Counted from the stretch's first letter, positions 9,306 through 19,559 are shown. The stretch is DNA of 64,000 nucleotides from an uncultured Anaerofilum sp. (GCA_944385945.1 CALWZD010000111.1:1-64000); one strand, 5' to 3'. Notes: generated from the letters alone by a model not told the origin. Made by a program: numbers and translations.

Positions 9306-9334
9306 TTTACTTTCCTGCAAAAATTTGTTACAAT
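9306..9334 (+). promoter_or_regulatory. Promoter of nifJ
   Basis: TTTACT (9306-9311), a 17-base spacer and TACAAT (9329-9334). This places transcription start near 9341, downstream of an in-frame ATG at 9340, and supports the later start at 9403. The rest of 9083-9402 holds this and the divergent promoter; nothing else was seen. Confidence 0.7.
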
Positions 9335-9402
9335 AGACAATGAGCAAGAACGTTTTCCGTTTGCTGCCCACTACCAAAAAAATAATTATGGAGGAAGAAG
9401 AA

Positions 9403-12400
9403 ATGCATAGAGTAAAAAAATCTATGGATGGCAATACAGCTGCCGCACACGTTGCGTATGCTTTTACTGAAGTAGCTGCCATCTACCCCATCACCCCTTC
9501 CAGCCCCATGGCTGACTCTGTGGACATTTGGTCGGCTGCCGGTCAGAAGAACATCTTCGGCACACAGGTCAATGTTATGGAGATGCAGTCCGAGGCAGGC
9601 GCTGCAGGTGCTGTTCACGGCTCTCTGGCTGCCGGTGCAATGACCACTACATTCACCGCTTCTCAGGGCTTGCTGCTGATGATCCCCAATATGTACAAGA
9701 TTGCAGGCGAGTTGCTGCCCAGCGTTTTCCACGTTTCTGCACGCTGCGTTGCAAGCCATGCGCTGAACATTTTCGGTGACCACAGCGATGTTTACGCTTG
9801 CCGTCAGACCGGCTTTGCAATGCTGGCTGAAACCAACCCGCAGGAAGTTATGGACCTGTCTGCCGTTGCACATCTGTCTGCAATCAAAGGCCGTGTTCCT
9901 TTCATCAACTTCTTCGACGGCTTCCGTACCTCTCACGAGATCCAGAAGATCGAAGCTTGGGACTACGCAGATCTGGCTGAGATGGTCGATTGGGACGCTA
10001 TCAAGGCATTCCGTGCTCATGCACTGAACCCCGAGCATCCCGCTACCCGTGGCAGCCACGAGAACGGCGATATTTTCTTCCAGCACCGTGAGGCTTGCAA
10101 CAAATACTATGATGCACTGCCCGCTGTTGTTGAGGAGTACATGAACAAGGTGAACGAGAAACTGGGCACCGACTACAAACTGTTCAACTACTATGGTGCT
10201 GCTGATGCAGAGCGTGTCATCATCGCTATGGGCTCCATCTGCGACGTTGCAGAAGAAGTTATCGACTACATGAACGCACAGGGCGAGAAGGTCGGTTTGG
10301 TAAAAGTTCGCCTGTACCGTCCTTTCGTTGCAGAAAAGCTGATGGAAGCAATTCCCGCAACTGCAAAGAAGATCGCTGTTCTGGACCGCACCAAAGAGCC
10401 CGGCAGCCTGGGCGAGCCTTTGTTCCTGGACGTTGCTACCGCACTGCGTGAGGCTGGCAACACCGCTACCTTGATCGGCGGTCGTTATGGTCTGGGCAGC
10501 AAGGACACTCCTCCCTCCAGCATCTTCGCCGTATACGACGAGCTGGCTAAGGACGCACCCAAAGCTCGCTTCACTCTGGGCATCAACGACGACGTTACCT
10601 ACCTGTCCTTGGAGGAGAAACCCGCTCCCAACACCGCAGCAGAAGGCACCAAAGAGTGCAAATTCTGGGGTCTGGGCGGCGACGGCACCGTTGGCGCAAA
10701 CAAGAACTCCACCAAGATCATCGGTGACCACACCGACAAATACATTCAGGCATACTTCCAGTATGACTCCAAAAAGACCGGCGGTGTGACCATCAGCCAC
10801 CTGCGCTTTGGCGATCATCCCATCCGCAGCCCCTACTACATCAACAAAGCCGACTTCGTTGCCTGCCACAACCCCTCTTACGTTGTAAAAGGCTACAAGA
10901 TGGTAAACGATGTAAAGCCCGGCGGCGTATTTATGATCAACTGCCAGTGGTCTGACGAAGAATTGGCAGAGCATATGCCTGCTGAAGCAAAGCGTTACAT
11001 TGCACAGAACAACATCCAGCTGTACACCATCAATGCGATCGACAAGGCTGTTGAGATCGGTCTGGGCAAACGCACCAACACCATCCTGCAATCTGCATTC
11101 TTCGCTCTGGCTGGCGTTCTGCCCCGTGAAGATGCTATCTCCTACATGAAAGCTGCTGCTGAAAAGAGCTTCGCAAAGAAGGGTCAGGCAGTTGTTGAGA
11201 TGAACTGGAAAGCCATCGACGCTGGTTTCGACGCATACCACAAGGTAGAGATCCCCGCAGATTGGGCAAATGCTCAGGACGACACCGCTGCCGAGGAACT
11301 GAAGGGCAACCCCGCTACCGTAAAGATGGTAAAAGAGATCCTGGAGCCTGTTACCAAGATGAACGGCGACAGCCTGCCTGTTTCGGCATTTATGGAGCAC
11401 GTAGACGGTCAGTTCGAGCAGGGTGCTTCCGCTTACGAGAAACGTGGCGTTGCAGTTACCGTTCCCGAGTGGAACCCCGAAACCTGTATCCAGTGTAACC
11501 AGTGTGCATTCGTATGTCCCCATGCAACCATCCGTCCTTTCGCTTTGAGCGCAGAGGAGGCTGCTGCTGCACCTGCTGCTTTGAAAGGCAAGCAGATGAA
11601 CGGCAAGGGCTGCGAGGGCTACACCTTCACTATGGCTGTATCTCCGCTGGATTGCATGGGCTGTGGCGTATGTGCAAACGTATGTCCCACCGCTGCAAAG
11701 GGCACCCTGAAGATGGTTCCGCAGGAATCGCAGGCTGCTCAGCAGGAGGTATTCAACTACTGTGTTGACAACATCCGCAAGAAAGACGGCATGATGGCTG
11801 AAACCACCGTAAAGGGTTCGCAGTTCAACCAGCCGCTGCTCGAGTTCTCCGGCAGCTGCGCAGGCTGTGCTGAAACCAGCTATGCACGTCTGATCACTCA
11901 GCTGTTCGGCGAGCGTATGTTCATCTCTAACGCTACCGGTTGTTCCTCCATCTGGGGTGGTCCGGCAGCAACTTCTCCCTATACCACCAACAAGGTAAGC
12001 GGTCACGGTCCTGCATGGGCAAACAGCCTGTTTGAGGATAACGCAGAGCATGGCTTGGGTATGTATCTGGGTCAGAAGACCATCCGCAACCGTCTGATCG
12101 GTCTGGTAAAGACCTTGGTCGAGAGCGAAGATGCAGCCCTGAAAGCAGCTGCCGAGCAGTATCTGGCAACTCTGGACGACGGCAAGGCTAACACCGATGC
12201 TACCGCAGCTTTGGTTGCAGAGCTGGAGAAACATCCTGCTTGCGACACCTGCAAAGACCTGCTGGAGAACAAACAGTATCTGTCCAAAAAGAGCGTTTGG
12301 ATCTTCGGTGGTGACGGCTGGGCTTACGACATCGGCTTTGGCGGTTTGGATCATGTTCTGGCATCCGGCGAGAACGTAAACGTAATGGTATTCGATACCG

Positions 12401-12942
12401 AGGTTTACTCCAACACCGGTGGTCAGGCTTCTAAGGCAAGCCAGATCGGTCAGGTAGCACAGTTTGCTGCTGCCGGTAAGTCGATCGGCAAAAAGAGCCT
12501 TGCTGAGATCGCTATGAGCTACGGCTATGTATACGTTGCTCAGATCGCTATGGGCGCAGACCAGAACCAGACCATGAAGGCTTTGGTAGAGGCTGAAAGC
12601 TACAACGGTCCTTCGCTCATTATCGGCTACGCTCCCTGTGAGATGCACGGTGTTAAGGGCGGCATGACCAACTGTCAGGCTGAGATGAAGAAAGCTGTTC
12701 AGGCTGGCTACTGGCATATGTTCCGCTTCGATCCTCGCAAGAAAGCAGAAGGTCAGAATCCGTTCACTCTGGATTCCAAGGCTCCCACTGCTGACTATCG
12801 TGAGTTCATCGAGAGCGAGACCCGTTACAGCCGCTTGCAGCGTGCATTCCCCGAGCGTGCAAACGAGTTGTTTGATCTGGCTGCAAAGACCAGCACCGAA
12901 CGCTACGAATATCTGCAAAAGCTGTCCAAGCTGTACGAGTAA
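9403..12942 (+). CDS. nifJ: Pyruvate:ferredoxin (flavodoxin) oxidoreductase, single-chain
   Basis: The 1,179-residue enzyme oxidises pyruvate and CoA to acetyl-CoA, CO2 and reduced ferredoxin, the central step of anaerobic pyruvate use. Visible features are the N-terminal YPITPSSPMAD motif, two ferredoxin-type clusters (CIQCNQCAFVCPHATIRP and CMGCGVCANVCP, about residues 690-770), an additional CAGCAETSYARL cluster cysteine region, and the C-terminal TPP site GDGWAYDIGFGG with VYSNTGGQ. The start follows GGAGGAAGAAGAA, a very strong ribosome site. Codon use is strongly biased (few rare codons, GCT/GCA, CTG, GTT), unlike the neighbours, marking it as highly expressed. Its electrons probably go to the ferredoxin at 28.7 kb. 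Confidence 0.98.
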   Translation: MHRVKKSMDGNTAAAHVAYAFTEVAAIYPITPSSPMADSVDIWSAAGQKNIFGTQVNVMEMQSEAGAAGAVHGSLAAGAMTTTFTASQGLLLMIPNMYKIAGELLPSVFHVSARCVASHALNIFGDHSDVYACRQTGFAMLAETNPQEVMDLSAVAHLSAIKGRVPFINFFDGFRTSHEIQKIEAWDYADLAEMVDWDAIKAFRAHALNPEHPATRGSHENGDIFFQHREACNKYYDALPAVVEEYMNKVNEKLGTDYKLFNYYGAADAERVIIAMGSICDVAEEVIDYMNAQGEKVGLVKVRLYRPFVAEKLMEAIPATAKKIAVLDRTKEPGSLGEPLFLDVATALREAGNTATLIGGRYGLGSKDTPPSSIFAVYDELAKDAPKARFTLGINDDVTYLSLEEKPAPNTAAEGTKECKFWGLGGDGTVGANKNSTKIIGDHTDKYIQAYFQYDSKKTGGVTISHLRFGDHPIRSPYYINKADFVACHNPSYVVKGYKMVNDVKPGGVFMINCQWSDEELAEHMPAEAKRYIAQNNIQLYTINAIDKAVEIGLGKRTNTILQSAFFALAGVLPREDAISYMKAAAEKSFAKKGQAVVEMNWKAIDAGFDAYHKVEIPADWANAQDDTAAEELKGNPATVKMVKEILEPVTKMNGDSLPVSAFMEHVDGQFEQGASAYEKRGVAVTVPEWNPETCIQCNQCAFVCPHATIRPFALSAEEAAAAPAALKGKQMNGKGCEGYTFTMAVSPLDCMGCGVCANVCPTAAKGTLKMVPQESQAAQQEVFNYCVDNIRKKDGMMAETTVKGSQFNQPLLEFSGSCAGCAETSYARLITQLFGERMFISNATGCSSIWGGPAATSPYTTNKVSGHGPAWANSLFEDNAEHGLGMYLGQKTIRNRLIGLVKTLVESEDAALKAAAEQYLATLDDGKANTDATAALVAELEKHPACDTCKDLLENKQYLSKKSVWIFGGDGWAYDIGFGGLDHVLASGENVNVMVFDTEVYSNTGGQASKASQIGQVAQFAAAGKSIGKKSLAEIAMSYGYVYVAQIAMGADQNQTMKALVEAESYNGPSLIIGYAPCEMHGVKGGMTNCQAEMKKAVQAGYWHMFRFDPRKKAEGQNPFTLDSKAPTADYREFIESETRYSRLQRAFPERANELFDLAAKTSTERYEYLQKLSKLYE

Positions 12943-13002
12943 TTCTTCCACTACAAATTACTATTTTCCGTCTGTACAGTTTGCGATTCCTTTCGCTTTC
13001 CG

Positions 13003-13036
13003 CAGCGGCACACGAAAGTGTGCCGCTGTTTTTTTA
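13003..13036 (+). terminator. Rho-independent terminator of nifJ
   Basis: The perfect stem AGCGGCACAC-GAAA-GTGTGCCGCT (13004-13027) is followed by a seven-T tract. It is about 60 bases after the nifJ stop. Confidence 0.9.
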
Positions 13037-13065
13037 CCCCTTTTTATCATCGCCTTATTGAAAGC

Positions 13066-13136
13066 AGGCAGTATGCGCAGCCGTCAAGATTGACGGCTGC
13101 AAGTGAAAGTTTTCGTCCACCTTTTTCAAAAGGTGG
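13066..13136 (-). repeat. Element A, copy 2
   Basis: Read on the minus strand: hairpin 1 CCACCTT/AAGGTGG (13117-13136), linker, hairpin 2 GCAGCCGTCA/TGACGGCTGC (13078-13100). It lies between the nifJ terminator and the glcK promoter, whose -35 begins immediately after the element, so the copy inserted or was retained upstream of a functional promoter. Confidence 0.85.
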
Positions 13137-13137
13137 G

Positions 13138-13166
13138 TTGGAAAGCGCAGCAAAATTTGCTACAAT
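13138..13166 (+). promoter_or_regulatory. Promoter of the ROK glucokinase
   Basis: TTGGAA (13138-13143), a 17-base spacer and TACAAT (13161-13166), 34 bases upstream of the ATG. Confidence 0.6.
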
Positions 13167-13199
13167 ACAAACAGATTTATTCAGAAAGGGTGTTTCCCA

Positions 13200-14165
13200 A
13201 TGGAATCCAGCAAAAAACTTCGCATCGGTGTCGACCTTGGCGGCACCAACATCAAAACCGGTATTCTGGACGAAACCGGTGCTATCCTTGCTAAATCCTC
13301 GGTTCCGGCAGGCGCACAGCGTCCGTGGCAGCAAATTGCCGACGACATCATTTCTTCGGTAAAAGCTCTGATGCAGCAGATGCAGCTTACCGCCGATGAT
13401 TGCGTCGGCGTAGGCATGGGCTGCCCCGGCACCATCGACTCGCAAAACGGCGTCGTCGTCTATAACAACAACTTCAACAACTGGCAGAATGTTCCCATGG
13501 CACAATATCTCCGTGACGCACTGGGTATGCCGGTGCGCATCTCCAACGACGCAAACTGTGCCGCTTTGGGCGAATGCGTTGCAGGTGCTGCAAAAGAGTA
13601 TTCCAGTGCCGTTATGATCACACTGGGTACCGGTGTAGGCGGCGGTGTCGTGTGGGACGGCAAGCTGTTCGAAGGCGGCGCAGGCGGCGTAGAACTGGGT
13701 CATACCGTTATCGAAACCAACGGCAAGCCTTGCAGCTGTGGCAGAAAGGGCTGCTTTGAAGCTTACGCCAGTGCGACCGCTCTTATCCGTGACGCTGTGG
13801 CTGCTGCCAAAGCACACCCCGAAAGCAGCTTGAACCAGCTGTGCGAGGGCAACTTGGAAAACATGAACGGTAAAATCCCCTTTGACGCTGCACAGGCAGG
13901 GGATGCCGTAGCACAAGAAGTGATCAACGAATACATTCGTATGCTGGGCGAAGGCATCACCAACATGGTCAACATCTTCCGCCCCGAAGTCGTACTGCTG
14001 TCGGGCGGTGTTTGCGCACAGGGCGAAAACCTCACCATCCCCCTGAACGCTTACCTGAACGAACACGCTTACGGCGCACAGCATAACCCACCGCCCCCTG
14101 TAAAGATCGCAACGGTCGGCAACGACGCCGGTTTGATCGGCGCAGCCTTTTTGCTGAACGAATAA
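13200..14165 (+). CDS. glcK: ROK-family glucokinase
   Basis: The 321-residue cytoplasmic kinase probably phosphorylates glucose with ATP. It begins IGVDLGGTNIKTGILDE (phosphate-binding loop), has the sugar-binding NDANCAALGE, the second ATP loop TLGTGVGGGVVWDGK, and the ROK zinc motif with GHTVIE, then CSCGRKGCFEAYAS, where three cysteines and the histidine bind zinc. There is no N-terminal helix-turn-helix, so it is an enzyme rather than a ROK repressor. Start ATG follows GAAAGGG. It stands alone with its own promoter. Glucose as substrate is inferred from resemblance to Gram-positive GlcK. Confidence 0.93.
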   Translation: MESSKKLRIGVDLGGTNIKTGILDETGAILAKSSVPAGAQRPWQQIADDIISSVKALMQQMQLTADDCVGVGMGCPGTIDSQNGVVVYNNNFNNWQNVPMAQYLRDALGMPVRISNDANCAALGECVAGAAKEYSSAVMITLGTGVGGGVVWDGKLFEGGAGGVELGHTVIETNGKPCSCGRKGCFEAYASATALIRDAVAAAKAHPESSLNQLCEGNLENMNGKIPFDAAQAGDAVAQEVINEYIRMLGEGITNMVNIFRPEVVLLSGGVCAQGENLTIPLNAYLNEHAYGAQHNPPPPVKIATVGNDAGLIGAAFLLNE

Positions 14166-14220
14166 TCACATCTACCCGATGATGCACCGCAAATCCATTG
14201 CGAAAGTTTCGCATTTTCTC

Positions 14221-14249
14221 TTGACTGTGCCGAAACAATTTGCTATAAT
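14221..14249 (+). promoter_or_regulatory. Promoter of tRNA-Ser
   Basis: TTGACT (14221-14226), a 17-base spacer and a perfect TATAAT (14244-14249), 19 bases before the tRNA. Confidence 0.85.
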
Positions 14250-14268
14250 ACATAGTGCATCATCAATG

Positions 14269-14356
14269 GAGAGTTGTCCGAGTGGTCGAAGGTGCAGCAC
14301 TCGAAATGCTGTGTCCCCAAAAGGGACCCAGGGTTCGAATCCCTGACTCTCCGCCA
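14269..14356 (+). tRNA. tRNA-Ser (anticodon CGA), CCA encoded
   Basis: The acceptor stem GGAGAGT pairs with ACTCTCC. The anticodon arm is CAGCA-CTCGAAA-TGCTG, giving anticodon CGA for the codon UCG. A long variable arm (GTCCC/GGGAC), typical of serine tRNA, and a TTCGAAT T-loop follow, then discriminator G and encoded CCA. Confidence 0.97.
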
Positions 14357-14400
14357 TAAAAAGGCGTCAAGCTGTTTTGCAGCTTGACGCCTTTTTATTT
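14357..14400 (+). terminator. Bidirectional terminator between tRNA-Ser and the sulfatase
   Basis: AAGGCGTCAAGCTG and CAGCTTGACGCCTT form a 14-bp perfect stem with a five-T tail on the plus strand and five A on the other side, so it can serve both the tRNA and the convergent sulfatase gene that ends at 14421. Confidence 0.9.
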
Positions 14401-14420
14401 TTTATAAACATCGGACTTTT

Positions 14421-15866
14421 TCAGGTTTGATATTTCGGGCTGTCTGCATAGACCGGCATTCCTTGCGAATGCACTCCTGCACGACGCATCTGCCCAAAGC
14501 CGGTCACGGCTTCCCGTGTGCCATCCACGGCAGAATCTGCGTAGGTGTAGTACCACTTTTGCAGTGTTTCCAACAGCTTTGCCTGTATCGGCGCATACTG
14601 GCTATCTTGCACCAGATTCACCTTTTCGTCGGGGTCGACTGACAGATGATATAACTCGTGCGGTCCGTAAGGATAACGGTGGATATACTTCCATTCACGG
14701 GTACGAATCATACGGCTTGTGCCGTACTCGTCTAAAATAACGATGTGGTTGTCGGCTTCTTTATTTTCCAACAGCACCGATGCAAAGCTTGTTCCCGGCA
14801 GATATTCCGGCAACTGTGCGCCCAGTTCCAGCACCTCGTTCAAGGTCTGGATAATATCGTAGTGGCTGCACATACTTTGTGTCACACGATTTTCGGCGAT
14901 GTGTCCCCGCCAACTGGCGATAAAAGGCACTTTTACCGCCGTATCGAACAGATTGAACGGAAATGTTCCGTTGCCTTTTCCCCAGATGCCGTGATGTCCC
15001 ATATTCATTCCGTTATCGGCAGTGAATATGATCAGCGTATCTTCGGCAACGCCTTTTTCTTCCAATTTATCCAGCAACTTTCCTACACCTGCATCCATTG
15101 CGGTGACAGCTGCATAATACCCTCGCAGCAACCGTTTGCGTTCTTCGCCAACACCGCTGGGAGCGGTTGGAATTAAGTCGGGGTGCAGCGGTTCGTTGGG
15201 GGTTGCGGTAAATTCGCAGTTGCGATACATCTCTACATATTCTTTCGGGTGTTGGTCTTCGTCCCACGGGTCGTGCGGTGCGGTGTAGTGTACGCTGACA
15301 TAAAACGGCTCTTGCTGCCCTGCAAAGTTGTCCAGATATTCCAGCGCACGGTCGGTGATATAGCGTGATTCAAAATGCAGCTTGCCGTCCTCGACCACAT
15401 CCGACTGCATATACTGACATCCGCCACGCCCAATGGTATACCAATGCGAAAACCCGTGCTGTGGATGGACGCTGTCGCCCAGATGCCACTTGCCCGCAAG
15501 CGCACAGGTATAGCCGTTTTGCGCCAACAGGTCGGGGTAGGTGACCAGCCCCTCCAGATAGCGGATCGGCACATCTTCGCTTGCAAAATACGGGTGAGAT
15601 GCGTTTTCTCCCAACGCTTTTTTATCCAAACTTCCGCTTCTTATCCAGTCGTGTACACCGTGCTGTGATGGGATGCAGCCGGTAAGAATGGACGCACGTG
15701 CCGGACTGCACACCGGCGATGCACAGAAGAAATTTTCGAACCGTGTTCCCTGTGCAGCCAGACGGTCCAGATTAGGGGTGTGAATATCGGTGTTTCCGGC
15801 ACAGCGCATCGCCCATGCGCCTTGGTCGTCGGTAAGGATAAACAACAGATTCGGACGTTTTTTCAT
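14421..15866 (-). CDS. Sulfatase (cysteine type)
   Basis: The 481-residue protein has the alkaline-phosphatase-fold sulfatase pattern: metal-binding LFILTDDQGAWAM, the signature C-S-P-A-R with Cys53 in PVCSPARASILTG, then AGKWHLGD, HYTAPHDPW and IIFTADNGMNMGHHG. Cys53 must be converted to formylglycine, in anaerobes by a radical-SAM maturase that is not in the window. No signal peptide was seen, so it probably acts in the cytoplasm on imported sulfated sugars. It is the distal gene of the ABC-transporter operon and the only gene of the locus without a visible lesion. The substrate is not deducible from the sequence; a mucin or proteoglycan fragment is plausible. Confidence 0.9.
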   Translation of the reverse strand: MKKRPNLLFILTDDQGAWAMRCAGNTDIHTPNLDRLAAQGTRFENFFCASPVCSPARASILTGCIPSQHGVHDWIRSGSLDKKALGENASHPYFASEDVPIRYLEGLVTYPDLLAQNGYTCALAGKWHLGDSVHPQHGFSHWYTIGRGGCQYMQSDVVEDGKLHFESRYITDRALEYLDNFAGQQEPFYVSVHYTAPHDPWDEDQHPKEYVEMYRNCEFTATPNEPLHPDLIPTAPSGVGEERKRLLRGYYAAVTAMDAGVGKLLDKLEEKGVAEDTLIIFTADNGMNMGHHGIWGKGNGTFPFNLFDTAVKVPFIASWRGHIAENRVTQSMCSHYDIIQTLNEVLELGAQLPEYLPGTSFASVLLENKEADNHIVILDEYGTSRMIRTREWKYIHRYPYGPHELYHLSVDPDEKVNLVQDSQYAPIQAKLLETLQKWYYTYADSAVDGTREAVTGFGQMRRAGVHSQGMPVYADSPKYQT

Positions 15867-15938
15867 TGCACATTCCTCATTTCATACAAAGGGCCGGCAG
15901 TGCCCTTGAAAGGCAACTGCCAGCCTAACTGTAACCCG

Positions 15939-17299
15939 TCAATTCGCTGCGCTAAAAGCATCCAGCTGGCTGGAAACTTCGTCCAGCACATCCTGCGCAC
16001 CGTTTGCGTTCATTGCTTCCAAGAATTTGGGGATATACTCGTTGGGATCGACCGAACCGGTTTCCAAAGAGGGAGCATATTCGGCGATAACGTTGGTCAA
16101 AGCTGCCACCTGTGTTTCTACCGGAACAGCATTGAATGTAAAGCCGTTATTGGGGGAGATGATAGCGGAATCGTTGTACTGCTGGAACAGGTCAGCAATA
16201 TTTTCGGGGTAGCTGACATCCCACTTCTGGTTGAAGGGGCTGCCAAATTGCCAGCCGTAGGTGTAGTCGTAGCCGTTATCTGTCAGTGTACCGCCCATCG
16301 TCTTGTCCACCTGTTTGTCGCCCACAGCGGTGTAGTGTTTGTCTTCGATGCCGTGGCGAATCAAGGTTCCTACATATTCATCGGTGTTCAGCAGATTGAT
16401 AAATTCCAACGCCTTGTCGGGGTGTTTGCTTGCGGAAGATACAGCAAGCAAACCGCCCATTGCGCTGCGGGTTTCGAACAACGGCTCCATGAGGGGAACG
16501 AAGCCTACACCATGACCACCGGAAGCTGTCATCGACTCGGCAGTGCCGGGTGCGTATTGGATAAAGTAGGAGAACAAAGCACCGTTGTTAAAATCGTTAT
16601 CTCGGTTTGCGGTGTCGCTGTCGTAGTTCACAGGGTCGCCACCCAGATAGCCCGCTTTGTTCCAGCTGCGCACCAACTGGCAGTAGTTCATGTATTCTTC
16701 GCTGGCATACTGGTTGAATACTTTTTGCCCCGCCATATCCTCAAAGTTTTTGAAGTCTGGCACTGCACCTGCACCGGGCAAGGTGGGGGTACCGGTAAGC
16801 GACTCGTAAGGTGCAGCCATCGTCCATGCATTCAGCAGACCACATACACCAATTACATCTTTCCCTTCTGCTTTCGACTTTTCAGATACGGTTTGCAGCA
16901 CATCGGTGTAATCCTCGATCGTCTTTACTGCGTCCATATCGATGCCGTATTTCTCTGCCATATCGCTGTTGTAGACAATACCGCCCTGCCAGCCCATTTC
17001 TTTATAGGACGGCACACCGTAGATCTTTCCGTCTACCCGTACAGCATCCCACATGGCATCGGGGATAAACTCCCATGTTTCGCCTGCATTTTCGGGCAGC
17101 ATATCGGTGATGTCCAAAAATGCATCTTTGTCCACGAACTGGAGGTAATCGGTCGTCCAGTTGGAGGTGAAGCAGATGTCGAAGTATTCGCCTGCATTGA
17201 TTGGGTACTGCTGCTGCCCGCACCGCAACCTGCAAACAAAGCGGTGGTCATGATGGCTGCGGCAGCCAATGCGACCGCTTTTTTGGAAATGTGTTTCAT
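15939..17299 (-). pseudogene. Disrupted extracellular solute-binding lipoprotein (CUT1 sugar ABC transporter)
   Basis: A lipoprotein signal starts at the ATG at 17299 after AAGGAGGATACTT (MKHISKKAVALAAAAIMTTA, then LFAGCG with the lipobox cysteine). After GAGSSS at about 17230 this frame runs into unrelated residues, while the mature protein resumes in another frame as INAGEYFDICFTSNW and continues to 15939. Family members normally have some 60-80 residues between the lipobox and this motif. The gene has therefore lost that stretch and the frame. The remainder (FGSPFNQKWDVSYPEN, LEFINLLNTDEYVG) is typical of LplA/YtcQ-like binding proteins. No alternative start would export the shortened protein. 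Confidence 0.85.
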
Positions 17300-17366
17300 A
17301 AGTATCCTCCTTGATTTTTTTACTGTAAACACGCCCGTGCGTGATAAGGTACGATGGAAAACATAC

Positions 17367-18302
17367 TCAGCCTTTTACACCACCTACGGTAAGACGTTTT
17401 ACAAAATATTTTTGGAAATACGGATAAGCCAAAAGGATGGGCAGCACTACCAATACCGTAAGTGCCATACGTCCGCTGTCGGTGGGGGCATTGGATGCCA
17501 TTTCGGCATATTCCAATGCATTTGCCGAGGATTGTTTCATAAATTCCAAACTGTTCTGCATACTCCACAAAAGAGTCTATACAAGATATTTCTTCTGGTC
17601 AACGATGTACAGCATTCCAAGGAACCAGTCGTTCCAGTAGGAGATCATGGTGAACATACCGATGGTTGCAAGACCGGGTTTTTCCAAAGGAAGCACGATG
17701 CGGAAAAAGGTTTTGAACTCGCTGGCACCGTCGATGCGGGCAGCTTCGATGATTTCCAGCGGGATGCCTTTGTAGAAGGTGCGCAATATGATGACATAGA
17801 ATGCATTCAGCGACATTGGCAGGATCAATGCCCATACGCTGTCGCCCAAGCCCAGCATCTGGGTATTGACCATGTATGTGGCGACGATACCGCCGTTAAA
17901 CAGCATGGTAAACAACATCAGAACGGTAAAAAGACGGTTGTAAGCGTAATCGCTGCGGCTTAGCACATAGGCAAACATTGCCGTGATGAAAAGGCTGAAC
18001 AACGTTCCCACCACTGTGACAAAAATGGTGATACCGTACGAGCGAACAAGCTGGTCGCCCAGTTTGAAGAAAAAGCGGTAAGCATCCAAACTCCATTCGC
18101 TGGGAAAAAAGCTGTACCCGTTTTGGAAAATGCTCTGTTCGCTGCTGAACGAAACGATGACCACCAAAAGCAACGGTAAAATACACGCAAGCGACCAAAT
18201 GGAGAAAATAAGGTTCAAAATGGCATCGACCGGTTTTGAGATGCGGTTGATCTTCAAATCTTCCGAACCGATCTCCGGAATTGTTTTCTTTTTGAGCAGC
18301 AT
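17367..18302 (-). pseudogene. Sugar ABC transporter permease (LplC/YtcP-like) with an in-frame amber stop
   Basis: An inner-membrane permease of the CUT1 family, about 311 codons including the lesion. The first part contains about five membrane segments and the EAA loop EIIEAARIDGASEFKTFFRI. After DQKKYLV a TAG occurs at 17577-17579, and the same frame continues TLLWSMQNSLEFMK to a normal C-terminus KRLTVGGVKG. The position corresponds to the family's PLQ-T/Y-LL segment, so a glutamine codon may have become TAG, with small loss around it. Without read-through the last membrane segment is missing. It lies 19 bases downstream of the first permease. Confidence 0.85.
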
Positions 18303-18320
18303 AGCGTTTCTCCTCTCTAA

Positions 18321-19303
18321 TCAAAACAGTGCGCTGTCCGGCTCGATACGGCGAACGATCAGGTTTGCGCCTACCACCAGCACGAAGCCCACCAAAGACT
18401 GATACAAACCGGCAGCAGATGCCATGCCCACATTACCGGTTTCTTTCAATGCACGGTAAACATAGGTATCGACCACCTGTGTGACAGGGTAGAGCGACCC
18501 TGAGTTGCGGGGCAGCTGGAAGAACAAACCGAAGTCGGCGTAAAAAATGCGACCGATCGCCAAAATGGTCAGCACGATCATCATGGGCTTCAGGAAAGGC
18601 AAGGTGATGCGACGGATCTGCTGCCATTTTGTGGCACCGTCGATCAGGGCTGCTTCGTAGTAGTCATTCGAAATGCCGGTAAGAGTGCTGATGTACATTA
18701 CCGTAGAGTAGCCGATGGTCTTCCACATCTGACAAGCGGTCAGGATAAAGGGCCATTTGCTTGGGTCTGCGTACCAGTTTACGCTGTCAAAGCCAAAATA
18801 GACGAGCAGATGGTTCAGCAGACCGTCGTCCACGCTCAGCAGCGAAAACATCATAAAGGAAACAACGACCCACGACAGAAAATACGGTGCCATAAAAATG
18901 GTTTGGTAGATTTTTGCACGTCGTTTGCACAGCAGTTCGTTCAGACCGATCGCCATAGATACCGCCAGCAGCAAGTCCAACAGAATAAACAATGCATTGT
19001 AACACAAAGTGTTGCGGGTGATGATCCACGCATCCGACGTTTTGAACAGAAATTCGAAATTTTTAAAACCGATCCACTCACTGCCAAAGATGCCTTTGGG
19101 AACGCTGAAACGTTTGAATGCCAGCATCAGCCCAGCCATCGGCAGGTATCGAAACAGAAACATGACCACCAGTGCCGGCAATGCCATCAGGGTAAGGGGA
19201 AGATTTTTTTGAAGTTTTTTGCAAAGCGGGAAAACGCACCGGACTCTGCCTTTGTGGCATTTCCCATAGATGTGTGCGGAGCACACTTGGCTGTTTGTTT
19301 CAT
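18321..19303 (-). pseudogene. Sugar ABC transporter permease (LplB/YteP-like), frameshifted near the N-terminus
   Basis: The expected start (ATG 19303 after AAGGAGGAACC) reads MKQTAKCAPHTSMGNATK and then SGAFSRFAKNFKKIF before ending at a TGA. The permease body is in another frame from NLPLTLMALPALVVMF. The switch falls at a run of seven T (plus strand 19204-19210), a typical slippage site. The rest is complete, with six predicted membrane segments and the EAA loop YYEAALIDGATKWQQIRRI. The TGA of the short frame overlaps an ATG at 19187 (TGATG) that could restart translation at MALPALVV, just before the first membrane helix, so residual function is conceivable. Confidence 0.8.
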
Positions 19304-19501
19304 GCAGGTTCCTCCTTGTTTGTGGGCGTTCCAGACGGATTTTCTTGATAGCTTTATTATAAACTTCTCCCGTGTCTGCCATCAACGATAGAAATTTTAA
19401 GTAGTGTGTACTTTTTTTAGATGCTGTCTATTTGAAAACAAAATTGTCCGATAGAGAAAAAAATTTTGCAACTTCTACAACCACAGCCGTTCTATTTGTG
19501 C

Positions 19502-19507
19502 TATACT
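19502..19507 (+). promoter_or_regulatory. Probable -10 box of the yesN/yesM/fucosidase operon
   Basis: TATACT lies 52 bases before the response-regulator ATG. No convincing -35 was found. The interval 19304-19559 otherwise contains AT-rich DNA that must also hold the divergent promoter of the transporter operon. Confidence 0.4.
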
Positions 19508-19559
19508 TGTGTAAATTGCTTTTGTTGTGATGCATTTACATTCCGAAAGGAGAGATAGA

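Noticed and set aside
9328..12951. A 1,207-codon open frame antisense to nifJ
   Set aside because: It mirrors the strong codon bias of nifJ, which avoids the codons that would give antisense stops. No ribosome site, promoter or domain supports it.
17577..17579. Pyrrolysine at the TAG of the permease
   Set aside because: No family precedent and no pyl genes in the window; the neighbouring genes are also broken.
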